DNA of 64,000 bases from Lachnospiraceae bacterium (GCA_015057405.1 SVEK01000007.1:28209-92208), one strand, 5' to 3'; shown: positions 43,884-53,004, counted from the stretch's first letter. Notes: a model not told the origin generated them from the letters alone. Translations and numbers: made by a program.

Positions 43884-44873
43884 CTATACCAACACGGTAT
43901 TACCGTTACTCCCTGAGCTTTCGTATATGGCAAATGTGGTTTCCATTGTATTTTTCACATCATACACAGAAAAACACTGCCCATTTTCATAGAATCGCTT
44001 AATCAAGTCTTCATGGGCACTTCCCCAATACGACTTCCCTTTTTTAGGAGCTATATCACACTCAATAATCTTTTCTCCCATCCATAATTTGTTATCAATA
44101 TACCTTACGGTTCCTCTCTCAAATGTAACTTCGAACAAAGGTGCCGAATCCGTTCCGTACGCATTAGTGGCAAAAAACATTCCTTGCACACCATTATCCA
44201 TACGAAGTACTGCCACCAAAGAATCTTCTACTTCTATCACATCCTTTAGGGAGTAATTAAACATGTTAGCATTTACAGATACTACATTTCCTATAAGGTA
44301 GGAAAAATAATCAAGTGTGTGAATTGCCTGATTGATTAACAGGCCTCCTCCCTCAGTATCCCATTTGCCTCTCCAGTCAGCACTCTCGTAATAACTTCTG
44401 CCCCTGTTCCACGTAAGCACTGCCCTTACAGCTTTAATGTCACCAAGTTCTTTTTTCTCAATAATCTCCTTGAATTTAATAATGCATGGATTAAGTCTGT
44501 TTTGAAATGTCACACACACATTTTCTATCCCATCTGCTGACAGCAGTTTTGTAAATTCGTCTTTCGTTCTTGTTGCAGGTTTTTCCGTTACCACAAGTTT
44601 ATTTGCTTTTAACGCCTTTTGAATCATTTCATAATGAAGATAATGAGGAGTACATATGTGCACGCTGTGAATATTGTCATCCTTAAGCATCTCATCATAA
44701 TCTTCATACTCATGGATTACCATATTGCTACTACCAAATTCATTAACACATTTTTTTCTTCTGTCAACATCCGGGTCACATACTCCATACAAAACAACAC
44801 CCTCGGTATTAGTCAGTGCATTTGCATGTATTGGTCCAATTGAACCATACCCGACAACACAAACATTTATCAT
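43884..44873 (-). CDS. Gfo/Idh/MocA family oxidoreductase (paralogue)
   Basis: The 329-residue protein has the N-terminal NAD-binding motif VCVVGYGSIGPIHANAL, VVTEKPATRTKDEF with the EKP lysine, and RGKWDTEGGGLLINQAIHTLDYFSYLIG. It is shorter than its neighbour by 55 residues, mainly at the C-terminus, and lacks the cysteine cluster. GGGAG precedes the ATG. It is the first gene of the oxidoreductase-isomerase run, divergent from an AraC-type regulator that is the obvious candidate controller. Substrate unknown. Confidence 0.9.
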   Translation of the reverse strand: MINVCVVGYGSIGPIHANALTNTEGVVLYGVCDPDVDRRKKCVNEFGSSNMVIHEYEDYDEMLKDDNIHSVHICTPHYLHYEMIQKALKANKLVVTEKPATRTKDEFTKLLSADGIENVCVTFQNRLNPCIIKFKEIIEKKELGDIKAVRAVLTWNRGRSYYESADWRGKWDTEGGGLLINQAIHTLDYFSYLIGNVVSVNANMFNYSLKDVIEVEDSLVAVLRMDNGVQGMFFATNAYGTDSAPLFEVTFERGTVRYIDNKLWMGEKIIECDIAPKKGKSYWGSAHEDLIKRFYENGQCFSVYDVKNTMETTFAIYESSGSNGNTVLV

Positions 44874-45046
44874 AAAAAATCAACTCCCATCTTATATTAA
44901 CTTACCATTTGTGCAACAAATTTACTATATTAAAATTAACTACAACATTGCAAATATTATCCTCTTCATTTATCATATATAACATAATATACAACCCAGC
45001 CATTACGTTGCCGGTAAAACAATAATCGATTCCATCAGGAGGGCTT

Positions 45047-45844
45047 ATGATTAGTTCATTTTATTCAATCGGAGAATACATTAACGACGACACCAGCAAG
45101 CTGCATTTTCCACTTCACAGCCACAAACAACACGAAATATTTCTTTTCGTTAAAGGAGATGCCGACTTTATTGTAGGAAATAAAAAATATTCGTTGGAAC
45201 CCGGCGATGTAATTATCAGCCGAGCAGGAGAAATGCATCACATAATACATAATAGCACTTGCAGCTACCATCGTTTTGTCTTAATGCTGGCACCTGAATT
45301 CTTTTCCCGGTATCATTGCGAAGAATACGAGTCTTTTTTTCTGCCATCCTGCAATTCAAACAATAAACTAGCCGCCAAAATTGTACATTCCAGCGGCCTA
45401 TACGACACATTTTTTAGATATAAAAAATATTCCGAAGAATACATTATGGATAGCGGCTCTCCGATTCTTATTGCCATAGTTACGGAAATGCTATACCTTA
45501 TTAACAAAATAAGCGGGATTTCAACAACAAACATAAAAAACAGTCTCATAAAATCAGTAATAAACTATCTTAATGCCAACTACACCGGCGATATTTCTCT
45601 TGACGAGCTGGCTGGTAATTTTTATCTGTCCAAGAACTATCTTTGCAGAGTTTTTCGCAAATTCACCGGAATCACTATACACGAGTACATATGTCGAAAA
45701 CGCCTGACATTGGTAAAAGAACTGACTGCCGAAGGAAGTACCATCAGCGATGCTGCAATGGCAGCCGGTTTCGGAGACTACTCCTGTTTTTACAGGGCTT
45801 ATGTGAAAGAATACGGAAAATCCCCTCGAAAAAATTTATTCTGA
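45047..45844 (+). CDS. AraC family transcriptional regulator with cupin sensor domain
   Basis: The 265-residue protein has an N-terminal cupin (LHFPLHSHKQHEIFLFVKGDADFIVGNKKYSLEPGDVIISRAGEMHHI). The C-terminal double helix-turn-helix has INYLNANYTGDISLDELAGNFYLSKNYLCRVFRKFTGITIHEYICRKRLTLV and ISDAAMAAGFGDYSCFYRAYVKEYGKSPRKN. AGGAGG lies four bases before the ATG. It is divergent from the oxidoreductase gene run (174-base shared promoter region). I expect it to activate that run in response to a sugar bound by the cupin. Confidence 0.92.
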   Translation: MISSFYSIGEYINDDTSKLHFPLHSHKQHEIFLFVKGDADFIVGNKKYSLEPGDVIISRAGEMHHIIHNSTCSYHRFVLMLAPEFFSRYHCEEYESFFLPSCNSNNKLAAKIVHSSGLYDTFFRYKKYSEEYIMDSGSPILIAIVTEMLYLINKISGISTTNIKNSLIKSVINYLNANYTGDISLDELAGNFYLSKNYLCRVFRKFTGITIHEYICRKRLTLVKELTAEGSTISDAAMAAGFGDYSCFYRAYVKEYGKSPRKNLF

Positions 45845-45855
45845 AACAATGCCTT

Positions 45856-46647
45856 TTATGACACGTTGGACAATTCCAGCAAACGATATATTTTCCTGTA
45901 CAAACGTCCGTTAAACAGTACCTTGAAGAACAGCCTCTCTAACGGCTTTAGCTCATTAATCAGCTTCATTGGAGTCATAGTATGTTCTTGTATTAACCTT
46001 AATTCTACATCGCCAATCACCGGCACTATATCATCTCTTCCAAAAAGATTTGTCACTCCGACTTCATTTACCGGATTCTTATATTTTGATGCTTTAGCAC
46101 CAAATTCCGTATATATATCCATCAGCACATGCAGGTATTTATACTTTTCTTTCAAAGCCTTAAATAATCCGTAAACCTGCTCATCGGACAAATACATGCT
46201 GACACCCTCAAGAATTACAATCGCCACATCATTTTCCGGAAGTCCTCTTATCTGCAAAGGCTCCGCTGCATTTAATACTTGCATATGATAATTATCGGTT
46301 TCTATGAAATAATTTCGGCGCGCTTCAATCACTTCCGAAAAATCGCAGTCAATCCAGCACTTATACGGCTGCCTTACCCGTTTACAACGGTTGTCCAGAC
46401 CACAACCTATATGTAACACAAGTGCATCTTTATTATTCTCCAAAACAGAATCCGTCCATTCATCAAACACCCGGGCCCGCATTGCCATATTATAAGCCAA
46501 CCACTTTGATTTTGATTTTCCGCGCAACACAAAACCTTCCTTTTCCCATATCAATTCAGCGGCATAATCTTTCAAAATTATATTCTTTTTACTAACATAC
46601 GATTTTCCGTAAAGCGGAATAAACAATGTTTTGTTAATTTCATTCAT
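45856..46647 (-). CDS. Class I SAM-dependent methyltransferase (leucine carboxyl methyltransferase-like)
   Basis: The 263-residue protein starts best at the ATG at 46647 (GGGGAG eight bases before; a GTG three codons earlier lies too close). It matches the PPM1/LCMT/Tcmp group: ARVFDEWTDSVLENN, the SAM loop LVLHIGCGLDNRCKRV, WIDCDFSEVIEARRNYF, and VAIVILEGVSMYLSDEQVYGLFKAL. Family members methylate protein carboxyl groups or small molecules. Its target here is unknown. The leader on the coding strand is a low-complexity CAA/ACA-rich stretch. It converges with the AraC gene, 11 bases apart. Confidence 0.85.
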   Translation of the reverse strand: MNEINKTLFIPLYGKSYVSKKNIILKDYAAELIWEKEGFVLRGKSKSKWLAYNMAMRARVFDEWTDSVLENNKDALVLHIGCGLDNRCKRVRQPYKCWIDCDFSEVIEARRNYFIETDNYHMQVLNAAEPLQIRGLPENDVAIVILEGVSMYLSDEQVYGLFKALKEKYKYLHVLMDIYTEFGAKASKYKNPVNEVGVTNLFGRDDIVPVIGDVELRLIQEHTMTPMKLINELKPLERLFFKVLFNGRLYRKIYRLLELSNVS

Positions 46648-46882
46648 GGCTGTCACTCCCCAGTAGCGTAACTCTATTGCACGTTTACGTGTGTTGTGTT
46701 GTTCTTGTTGTGCGTGGCTTGTTTTGATTCTTTTGTTGTATTAAATGTGTTTTATGATTCTTAATCTGAGCATTTTAAGCATTATTTTTTCAGAACTCCA
46801 GTTTCGAAACCCATGTTCATTATACTCATCGAAATATAATCTGTCAAGAAACGGATACATGCATTTTCCCGGTCACGTCAAT

Positions 46883-46920
46883 AAAAAAGTCTTAGCACTA
46901 AGTTATGCTAAGACTTTTTT
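46883..46920. terminator. Bidirectional 15-bp terminator after the TetR gene
   Basis: AAAAAAGTCTTAGCA (46883-46897) and TGCTAAGACTTTTTT (46906-46920) pair perfectly around an eight-base loop, 12 bases past the TetR stop. It carries T-runs on both strands. Confidence 0.85.
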
Positions 46921-46931
46921 ATATTGAAATA

Positions 46932-47582
46932 TTATTTTTTTAATCTTAACGCAAAATAATCTTCCGGCATACCCTCCGGAACTTTTCCTATTGCCGGCAT
47001 CATACCCTCTCTTACATCTCGCTCCAACTTCATACCGATCATGAATGAACGGCACCCAAGTCCAAGCATTTGGGATATTTCGTCCATTGAAAAATCACAC
47101 GCCCCTGTTGCAAGCATCGTGGCAATCCCATGAGCATACGTAAACAAATTATGGTACAAAAACTCCGCCTGTTCACGATTAATGGAAAAGTTATCTTCAG
47201 CAGCAAGGAGGATTCTTTCATAATGCCCCTCATCCACAATAAAATCTGCAAAACGAATATGGTCCTGTTTCTGCATGAACAAAAGCATGAACAATCGCGG
47301 CTCTTCTTTTGCAAAACGAACATACTGCATCCCAAATCCCTTTAATGGCGGTGTCATATTGAGACCATCCTCAACATATTCGTTATACATGCTTCTCGCC
47401 TGTTCTATAACTGCCATACGAATATCTTCTACCGTATCAAAGTGAGTAAAAACAGTAGATGGCGACACATTTAACACCTGCCCAAGATTACGGGCAACAA
47501 CAGCATCAATTCCATTTTCTCTTGTAAGATCAAGAGCTACAGACAATAACTCTTCTTTTGTATATTTTGGTTTTGGCGGCAT
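46932..47582 (-). CDS. TetR/AcrR family transcriptional regulator
   Basis: From the ATG at 47582 (GAGGAG four bases upstream) the protein is 216 residues. It has the TetR DNA-binding domain at 5-52 (KYTKEELLSVALDLTRENGIDAVVARNLGQVLNVSPSTVFTHFDTVEDIRMAV) and a helical ligand-binding domain like that of the TetR_C WHG group. It lies alone between the methyltransferase gene and the GGGtGRT operon, with no divergent transporter next to it, so its target is not evident. Confidence 0.88.
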   Translation of the reverse strand: MPPKPKYTKEELLSVALDLTRENGIDAVVARNLGQVLNVSPSTVFTHFDTVEDIRMAVIEQARSMYNEYVEDGLNMTPPLKGFGMQYVRFAKEEPRLFMLLFMQKQDHIRFADFIVDEGHYERILLAAEDNFSINREQAEFLYHNLFTYAHGIATMLATGACDFSMDEISQMLGLGCRSFMIGMKLERDVREGMMPAIGKVPEGMPEDYFALRLKK

Positions 47583-47750
47583 AATCTCCTCTTCCCCGAA
47601 TATATATGATTTCAAAAATATATCCGTACTATCAAACTTCTCGTTTCGAAATGCATGTATTGCATTGTTTTTATTTTATTATTCACTCACTGGTTTGTCA
47701 ATTCAAAAGTCAATTGAGACTTCCCATTGATGGATTTGCACATCGAAAAA

Positions 47751-47785
47751 TGAGACTTCCACTCCCAAAAAGAGCAGAAGTCTCA
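47751..47785 (-). terminator. Terminator of the NifU-like/GGGtGRT operon
   Basis: Minus-strand TGAGACTTC (47785-47777) pairs with GAAGTCTCA (47759-47751), with extra pairing in the loop (GCTC with GAGTG), followed by five T residues. It lies about 65 bases past the operon's last stop. Confidence 0.75.
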
Positions 47786-47847
47786 AATAATTCATCTAAT
47801 CTCAATCAAAGTCCATTAAAACTTATAATATTTTAGGGCAGGCTTAA

Positions 47848-48867
47848 TTAGAACTTACCTGCTGTAGCTGCTTCTTCGATAGAAACTGCAACTGCAACTG
47901 TCATACCAACCATTGGGTTGTTACCTGCACCGATAAGACCCATCATCTCAACGTGAGCAGGAACTGATGAAGAACCTGCAAACTGAGCATCACTATGCAT
48001 ACGACCCATAGTATCTGTCATACCGTATGAAGCAGGACCTGCTGCCATGTTGTCAGGATGAAGTGTACGACCTGTACCACCACCTGAAGCAACTGAGAAG
48101 TACTTCTTACCCTTCTCTGTACATTCCTTCTTGTATGTTCCTGCTACAGGATGCTGGAAACGTGTTGGGTTAGTTGAGTTACCTGTGATAGAAACGTCAA
48201 CACCCTCTTTCCACATGATAGCAACACCTTCACATACATCGTTAGCACCGTAGCAATTAACCTTTGCACGTGGGCTCTCAGCATCTTTTGAATAGCACTT
48301 ACGGAATACTTCCTTTACTTCGTTAGTATATGGATCATATTCTGTCTCTACGAATGTAAATCCGTTGATACGTGAAATAATCTGAGCTGCATCCTTTCCA
48401 AGTCCGTTAAGGATAACTCTAAGAGGCTTTTTACGAACTTTGTTAGCCTTCTCTGCAATTCCGATTGCACCTTCTGCTGCTGCAAATGACTCATGACCTG
48501 CAAGAAATGCAAAACACTCTGTCTCTTCTTCAAGGAGCATCTTACCAAGGTTACCATGGCCAAGACCTACCTTACGTGTATCAGCAACTGAACCAGGAAT
48601 ACAGAAAGCCTGAAGGCCCTCACCGATAGCTGCTGCTGCGTCTGCTGCTCTCTTGCAGCCCTTCTTGATTGCAATTGCTGCACCTACTATATAAGCCCAG
48701 CATGCATTCTCAAAACAAATTGGCTGAATACCTTTAACCATATCATATACATTAAGTCCGGCGTCCTTAGTAATCTTCTCAGCTTCTTCTATGGAAGAGA
48801 TACCGTACTCACCTAACACTTTATTAATCTGGTCAATTCTTCTTTCATATGATTCAAATAAAGCCAT
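47848..48867 (-). CDS. GGGtGRT family protein
   Basis: The 339-residue protein carries the motif that names the family, VASGGGTGRTLHPDNMAAGPASYGMTDTMG (about 265-295). It is well conserved-looking throughout, with several Cys (ICFENACW, FRKCYSKD, VNCYGANDVCEG, KKECTEK). Codon choice is stricter and GC slightly higher than in the neighbours, as for a highly expressed gene. The biochemical function is not established to my knowledge. It follows a NifU-like scaffold gene by 17 nt in what is evidently one operon, so an iron-sulphur or cysteine-dependent role is the best inference. Confidence 0.9.
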   Translation of the reverse strand: MALFESYERRIDQINKVLGEYGISSIEEAEKITKDAGLNVYDMVKGIQPICFENACWAYIVGAAIAIKKGCKRAADAAAAIGEGLQAFCIPGSVADTRKVGLGHGNLGKMLLEEETECFAFLAGHESFAAAEGAIGIAEKANKVRKKPLRVILNGLGKDAAQIISRINGFTFVETEYDPYTNEVKEVFRKCYSKDAESPRAKVNCYGANDVCEGVAIMWKEGVDVSITGNSTNPTRFQHPVAGTYKKECTEKGKKYFSVASGGGTGRTLHPDNMAAGPASYGMTDTMGRMHSDAQFAGSSSVPAHVEMMGLIGAGNNPMVGMTVAVAVSIEEAATAGKF

Positions 48868-48884
48868 TTTTTCTCTCCTCCTTA

Positions 48885-49589
48885 TTATTTAATCTCTTCA
48901 TCTGTTCTTGGGTCAATAATCTTAACTGCATCAGCAACTCTTCCGTACTGTCCACAAGCCTTCTCGTAAGCAGTATTAGGATCGTCACCCTTCTTAATGA
49001 AGTCAGTCATCTTACCAAGACTAACGAATTTATATCCAATAATCTCATTATCCTCATCAAGGGCAATTCCGGTTACATAACCTTCAGCCATCTCAAGGTA
49101 ACGAGGTCCCTTTGCCTTAGTACCGTACATAGTACCAACCTGTGAACGGAGACCTTTACCAAGGTCTTCAAGACCTGCACCAACAGGAAGTCCGTCTTCT
49201 GAGAAAGCAGACTGGCTACGTCCATATACTATCTGAAGGAATAATTCTCTCATAGCTGTGTTGATTGCGTCACATACAAGGTCTGTATTGAGAGCTTCAA
49301 GAACTGTTCTACCAGGAAGAATCTCTGATGCCATAGCAGCTGAATGAGTCATTCCTGAACATCCAATAGTCTCAACGAGTGCCTCTTCGATGATACCCTC
49401 TTTAATATTTAATGAAAGCTTACATGCACCCTGCTGTGGAGCACACCAGCCAATACCATGTGTAAAACCAGAGATATCCTTAACATCTTTAGCTTTTACC
49501 CATTTTGCTTCTTCCGGAATAGGTGCACAACCGTGTGATACGCCTTGAGCAACCGGACACATTTCTTCTACTTCTTTTGAATAAATCAT
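48885..49589 (-). CDS. Iron-sulphur cluster assembly scaffold-like protein (NifU/IscU N-terminal type)
   Basis: The 234-residue protein includes a NifU/IscU-like core with candidate cluster cysteines in IGWCAPQQGACKLSL, LVETIGCSGMTHSAAMASEILPGRTVLEALN and DLVCDAINTAMRELFLQIVYGRSQ. A C-terminal extension reads GRVADAVKIIDPRTDEEIK. It differs from housekeeping SufU by length and by its constant partnership with a GGGtGRT gene. AAGGAG precedes the ATG and a consensus promoter lies at 49648-49676. It could hold or deliver Fe-S clusters to its partner, but this is unproved. Confidence 0.85.
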   Translation of the reverse strand: MIYSKEVEEMCPVAQGVSHGCAPIPEEAKWVKAKDVKDISGFTHGIGWCAPQQGACKLSLNIKEGIIEEALVETIGCSGMTHSAAMASEILPGRTVLEALNTDLVCDAINTAMRELFLQIVYGRSQSAFSEDGLPVGAGLEDLGKGLRSQVGTMYGTKAKGPRYLEMAEGYVTGIALDEDNEIIGYKFVSLGKMTDFIKKGDDPNTAYEKACGQYGRVADAVKIIDPRTDEEIK

Positions 49590-49647
49590 GTTGAAACTCC
49601 TTTCATAGTTATATTATATTATTGTTATAACATCTCTAAACTACAAC

Positions 49648-49676
49648 AGTTTACAATATACGACCATCTTTGTCAA
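49648..49676 (-). promoter_or_regulatory. Promoter of the NifU-like/GGGtGRT operon
   Basis: TTGACA (49676-49671) and TAAACT (49653-49648), 17-base spacer, minus strand, 59 bases before the first start codon. The -35 box touches the last codon of the amidase remnant upstream. Confidence 0.65.
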
Positions 49677-50091
49677 CTATGACACCCATAACAGAAATTG
49701 TCGGCAGTCTGGCATATCGTCATTGCTACATTTGCTTCTGAATTAGCTGAACCGTTAGCATGAATTTTAACAAATGCATCTGCCTCATTAACAATCTGTG
49801 CAATAACCAGTCGTAATCTTTCTTCTACATCTTCAACAGAATCTTTTCTGTTAAGTGCTGTCACAACCTCTGACGCAGGATTAGGTTCGATTCTTACATT
49901 TACTCTATCAGATGTATACAATATAACCGCTTCAAATGACTCAGCAACCGGTGTACTTTCAAGTTCTGTCTCTGCTTTAGGTATTGTGGTCTGGTTCGAA
50001 TTTGTAACAGCATTATTTTTTTATTTGCTTTTTTGCTTTTATAACATCCGCATATGGCTACTGGGGCTGTCGCACTAAGGATCCCAAAAGA
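49673..50091 (-). pseudogene. Decayed N-acetylmuramoyl-L-alanine amidase with SH3 domain
   Basis: Two frames joined at a run of A/T (about 50014-50025) give one broken protein. It has a lipoprotein-like N-terminus (GILSATAPVAICGCYKSKKANKK), a linker (NQTTIPKAETELESTPVAES), a bacterial SH3 segment (LYTSDRVNVRIEPNPASEVVTALNRKDSVE) and then a piece of the Amidase_3 catalytic domain (EADAFVKIHANGSANSEANVAMTICQTADN). The part between SH3 and IHANGS is far too short and the end after TICQT is missing. It therefore carries a frameshift, an internal deletion and a truncation. The intact enzyme would cleave peptidoglycan stem peptides. Confidence 0.7.
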
Positions 50092-50125
50092 CTATTGGTT
50101 TTGTATACTTTTATGATATAATTAT

Positions 50126-50305
50126 TCAACGTGCCAAATAAGTTGTCGCTTTCCTATATGCGACTGCGTAACGATATCTGCTTTCTTCTATCTTTCTATC
50201 AGCCTCCGCGACCAACTTTTTATATGAGTCACTTTGATTCATATTTCTCTCTGTCACATCCTGAATTCCATTCTGTGCAGCCTTACTTAAAATAATTTTT
50301 GCCAT
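50126..50305 (-). CDS. Small hypothetical protein
   Basis: From the ATG at 50305 (GTGGGA upstream) a 59-residue, helix-rich, basic product can be read, including QSDSYKKLVAEADRKIEESRYRYAVAYRKATTYLAR. I recognise no family. It lies between an amidase remnant and an HD hydrolase in a region with other broken genes, so it may be a remnant or not expressed. Confidence 0.35.
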   Translation of the reverse strand: MAKIILSKAAQNGIQDVTERNMNQSDSYKKLVAEADRKIEESRYRYAVAYRKATTYLAR

Positions 50306-50511
50306 AACGTATCCCACTTTCTAAACAAAATCTCCATACAATTATATTGTTATCACTCATAATTGTATTACATTTTATGCAATATTGCAATCTTTTTTCA
50401 CAACTGTTCCATTTTCACCTTCATTCTGATTTTGTATCATAATGAACTCCTTTAGTTTCCTATATTCTTTAGTGTCATTTACCTCTTAGAAACAAGTACA
50501 ACAAAGAACAC

Positions 50512-51783
50512 TTATACTCTTACTTTCCTCTTCAGCCTTATAACTCCTGTTATTTCCGTAATCTCTTTTGTATATGCACCATCAGGATAGTTTCCCCAAT
50601 GTCTGTCTGATTCTACATTGTATTCTGCTTCAACTACATCTTGATTTTCATCAAAAAGCAGTTTTTTTCCTGCATACTTCACCCCTATTGTCTTCCCATC
50701 AGAATCAGTTAAAAGATTATCCCTCCTAATGTTAATGCTTATAACAGAATGTCTTTTTTCAACATTCTCATCGCAATGATAATATCTTTCCAGAATAGTA
50801 GTTACTATCTCATCAAATTCAAGCTCCATTTCATATTTATCACGAATCCTAATAAGTTCCACATCCAACCACATGCAATGTACATCTATATCCTGCCCTG
50901 TGGCCATATTATCTCTTTTATGGTCTATATAACGATACTCCTTCACTTCAAAGTCATTATTAATCCACATATATGATGCTCTATTTTTAGGATTATAACC
51001 ACATTCATTATTAACTCTAATTAGTCCAAGTACAACTCCCTGTGAAACAAGAATTAGACGATTATATTCATATGAAATCATAGATTTGGTATATTTTTTT
51101 TCGTATTTTTCCACATTTCTGAAATCGTGAATTGTTTTTTCGTATACATCTATGTTGATACACTCCATCTGTTCTTCATATGACTTTCCACTAAAAATTT
51201 CAAATGCATCTTCCGTCATATAATCAAGTGGATTTTTATCACATTCTATTGCAACAATACGATTAGGATATCTATATCTTCTCAGCAACTCATCTAACAG
51301 CTTTCTATCAGTGTCATTAATCGAATTGCTATACGGAATCTTATTTTCAAGTGCTGTCACAATCATGCAAAGTGCTTTTGAATATTTTATAATCCATCTG
51401 TCTTTTTCCGAATCATCCAGGTCATTCTTGCACAATCGAGTTTCGTCCATATTATGAATAATATCAGCTACTTTTACAAAACAAGCATCCAAGCTAGTAC
51501 ATATTTTTTCAACATATTCATAATAATCTTCATTAGTGTGTGTAAGTAAGCGAATTGCATCAGTAATTTCTGGCGGAAATTCCTTTTCCAATTCTTCCAG
51601 AGTAACATCGGTATCCTCAACAACATCATGCAACAATGCAATACATGTTCTTGTTTCATTATTCATCTGTTCAGCAAGATGTATTGGATGCAGAATATAT
51701 GGTATTCCGGCAGCATCTTTTTGATTTTCATGCGCACTGTATGCAATTTTAATTGCCTTATTAACCAATGGTGTATATACCAT
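50512..51783 (-). CDS. HD domain protein, RelA/SpoT hydrolase-like
   Basis: The first ~175 residues of this 423-residue protein match the (p)ppGpp hydrolase HD domain: KIAYSAHENQKDAAGIPYILHPIHLAEQM, TCIALLHDVVEDTDVTLEELEKEFPPEI (HD pair) and CFVKVADIIHNMDETRL. It has no synthetase domain. The remaining ~240 residues have no family I know. It resembles small alarmone hydrolases with an added domain; the true substrate could be another nucleotide. No strong ribosome binding site beyond a GGAG-like GAGTGAGGAACG stretch. It lies in a patch with gene remnants on both sides. Confidence 0.75.
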   Translation of the reverse strand: MVYTPLVNKAIKIAYSAHENQKDAAGIPYILHPIHLAEQMNNETRTCIALLHDVVEDTDVTLEELEKEFPPEITDAIRLLTHTNEDYYEYVEKICTSLDACFVKVADIIHNMDETRLCKNDLDDSEKDRWIIKYSKALCMIVTALENKIPYSNSINDTDRKLLDELLRRYRYPNRIVAIECDKNPLDYMTEDAFEIFSGKSYEEQMECINIDVYEKTIHDFRNVEKYEKKYTKSMISYEYNRLILVSQGVVLGLIRVNNECGYNPKNRASYMWINNDFEVKEYRYIDHKRDNMATGQDIDVHCMWLDVELIRIRDKYEMELEFDEIVTTILERYYHCDENVEKRHSVISINIRRDNLLTDSDGKTIGVKYAGKKLLFDENQDVVEAEYNVESDRHWGNYPDGAYTKEITEITGVIRLKRKVRV

Positions 51784-51808
51784 CGTTCCTCACTCCCGTA
51801 ATTTATTC

Positions 51809-51993
51809 TCACATCAACCCCGGTATCCATTCTTCCATAAATTTAGGAAAATCTCTCTGTACACTCGCTATTGAATTATCAATATTATTCCAAAATCCTT
51901 TATGGCATTCTTTTCTGTAGCATTTTTCATCAATACCGGCACATTTTTCAAGACTTTCATAAAAATTATCTTTGGATCAAATAAAAGGTACAT
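51809..51993 (-). pseudogene. Frameshifted small gene remnant
   Basis: Reading from an ATG at 51993 gives MYLLFDPK; a one-base shift at an AAA run (about 51973) then opens DNFYESLEKCAGIDEKCYR and continues through ECHKGFWNNIDNSIASVQRD to FPKFMEEWIPGLM and a stop at 51811-51809. The joined ~60-residue product reads like real protein, with Trp, Cys and charged residues, unlike the other frames. No good Shine-Dalgarno precedes it. Family unknown. It may be a C-terminal remnant or a small gene broken by a single deletion. Confidence 0.45.
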
Positions 51994-52005
51994 TGACACA
52001 TCCGG

Positions 52006-52929
52006 CTATAACTGTGCGGCTATTTCTTCATACTCCTTTTCCAACTTTACAGCTTCGTACTCTTGGTCATGCTCACGATAGTATACAGTCATACACATCA
52101 CCGCCGTTTTGAACATATCTAACATTTTTTCTGATTTGAATTCATGAACAAATTGTTTTGCAAGTTTATATGCCTTGCTAGCGTACTTCAACTCCTCCAA
52201 ACCTTCACGCTCATAAAATAAATTAAGCATAAGATAGCAATCAACATATCTCTCGGCACTATCTTCACTATTAAGATGTTCATGCAAAAACTCCACATAC
52301 GGAAGTCCGGTTATAATACGTTCTCTCTTAGCTTCTTTATCCGTCATTTGCCACAATATATCGCTGTCCGTATAACATATTACTACATGATAGAGGCTTT
52401 CGATAGTATGTTTTTTATGTAAATATTCAAGCGCGCAATTCTCATAATAGTCATACACATCCTTGAACTCAGGAATTAGTTTAAGCATTTGCCATTTAGT
52501 AACTATCGTATAACAAACATCAAATACTTTGCTATAATTATTATCGCTACCATCTTTTCCTAATTCCTGTTTAACTTTATTATACTTTTCAATAAGTTTT
52601 ATCACATCAGGTAACTGTTTTAATTTTCGTATGTCTCTCTGATTAAGTTCTTCTATATGTTTATTTATTTCATCACTACTCCAAACATGAGAATCTTCAG
52701 TATTAGCATTCTCTTCTTTCTTCCATACAAGAAATCTATCAAACTCCTGCAATACGAATTGTTTTATTTCATCTGAATAATCTTTCATAGCCAGTTGTTT
52801 CTCAAATTCACTTCTCCATTCATCGTCTGACCAATCGCTCAGAGCATTATCATAATCCCCAAACCAGTCAAACATATCATATAGAACATAATCAAAATGT
52901 ATTGATTCACTTTGTTCCCACCATGCCAT
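52006..52929 (-). CDS. Hypothetical protein, acidic, helix-rich
   Basis: I do not recognise this 307-residue protein. The start ATG at 52929 has TAGGAGG eight bases before it. The N-terminus is rich in Trp, Asp and Tyr (MAWWEQSESIHFDYVLYDMFDWFGDYDNALSDWSDDEW). The second half looks like tetratricopeptide-type helix pairs (YVDCYLMLNLFYEREGLEELKYASKAYKLAKQFVHEF and MFKTAVMCMTVYYREHDQEYEAVKLEKEYEEI). There is no signal peptide or membrane segment, so it is cytoplasmic. It lies downstream of topB (75 nt), possibly on the same transcript, and just ahead of a frameshifted remnant. Confidence 0.65.
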   Translation of the reverse strand: MAWWEQSESIHFDYVLYDMFDWFGDYDNALSDWSDDEWRSEFEKQLAMKDYSDEIKQFVLQEFDRFLVWKKEENANTEDSHVWSSDEINKHIEELNQRDIRKLKQLPDVIKLIEKYNKVKQELGKDGSDNNYSKVFDVCYTIVTKWQMLKLIPEFKDVYDYYENCALEYLHKKHTIESLYHVVICYTDSDILWQMTDKEAKRERIITGLPYVEFLHEHLNSEDSAERYVDCYLMLNLFYEREGLEELKYASKAYKLAKQFVHEFKSEKMLDMFKTAVMCMTVYYREHDQEYEAVKLEKEYEEIAAQL

Positions 52930-53004
52930 ACGTATGCCTCCTATCTGCAACTAGCGTTCAATAAAAATATCTTATTATCCCTAATATTACAATTTCAATG
53001 TCTA

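Noticed and set aside
46745..46927. A 60-codon plus-strand open frame between the methyltransferase and TetR genes.
   Set aside because: It runs through the bidirectional terminator and has no ribosome binding site.
50060..50120. GGGGCTGTCGCACTAAGG next to a TATAAT box looked like the end of a lost insertion sequence.
   Set aside because: On the minus strand the same bases encode the lipoprotein-like start of the amidase remnant (ILSATAPVAICGCYKSKK), which explains them better. No matching second end was seen.
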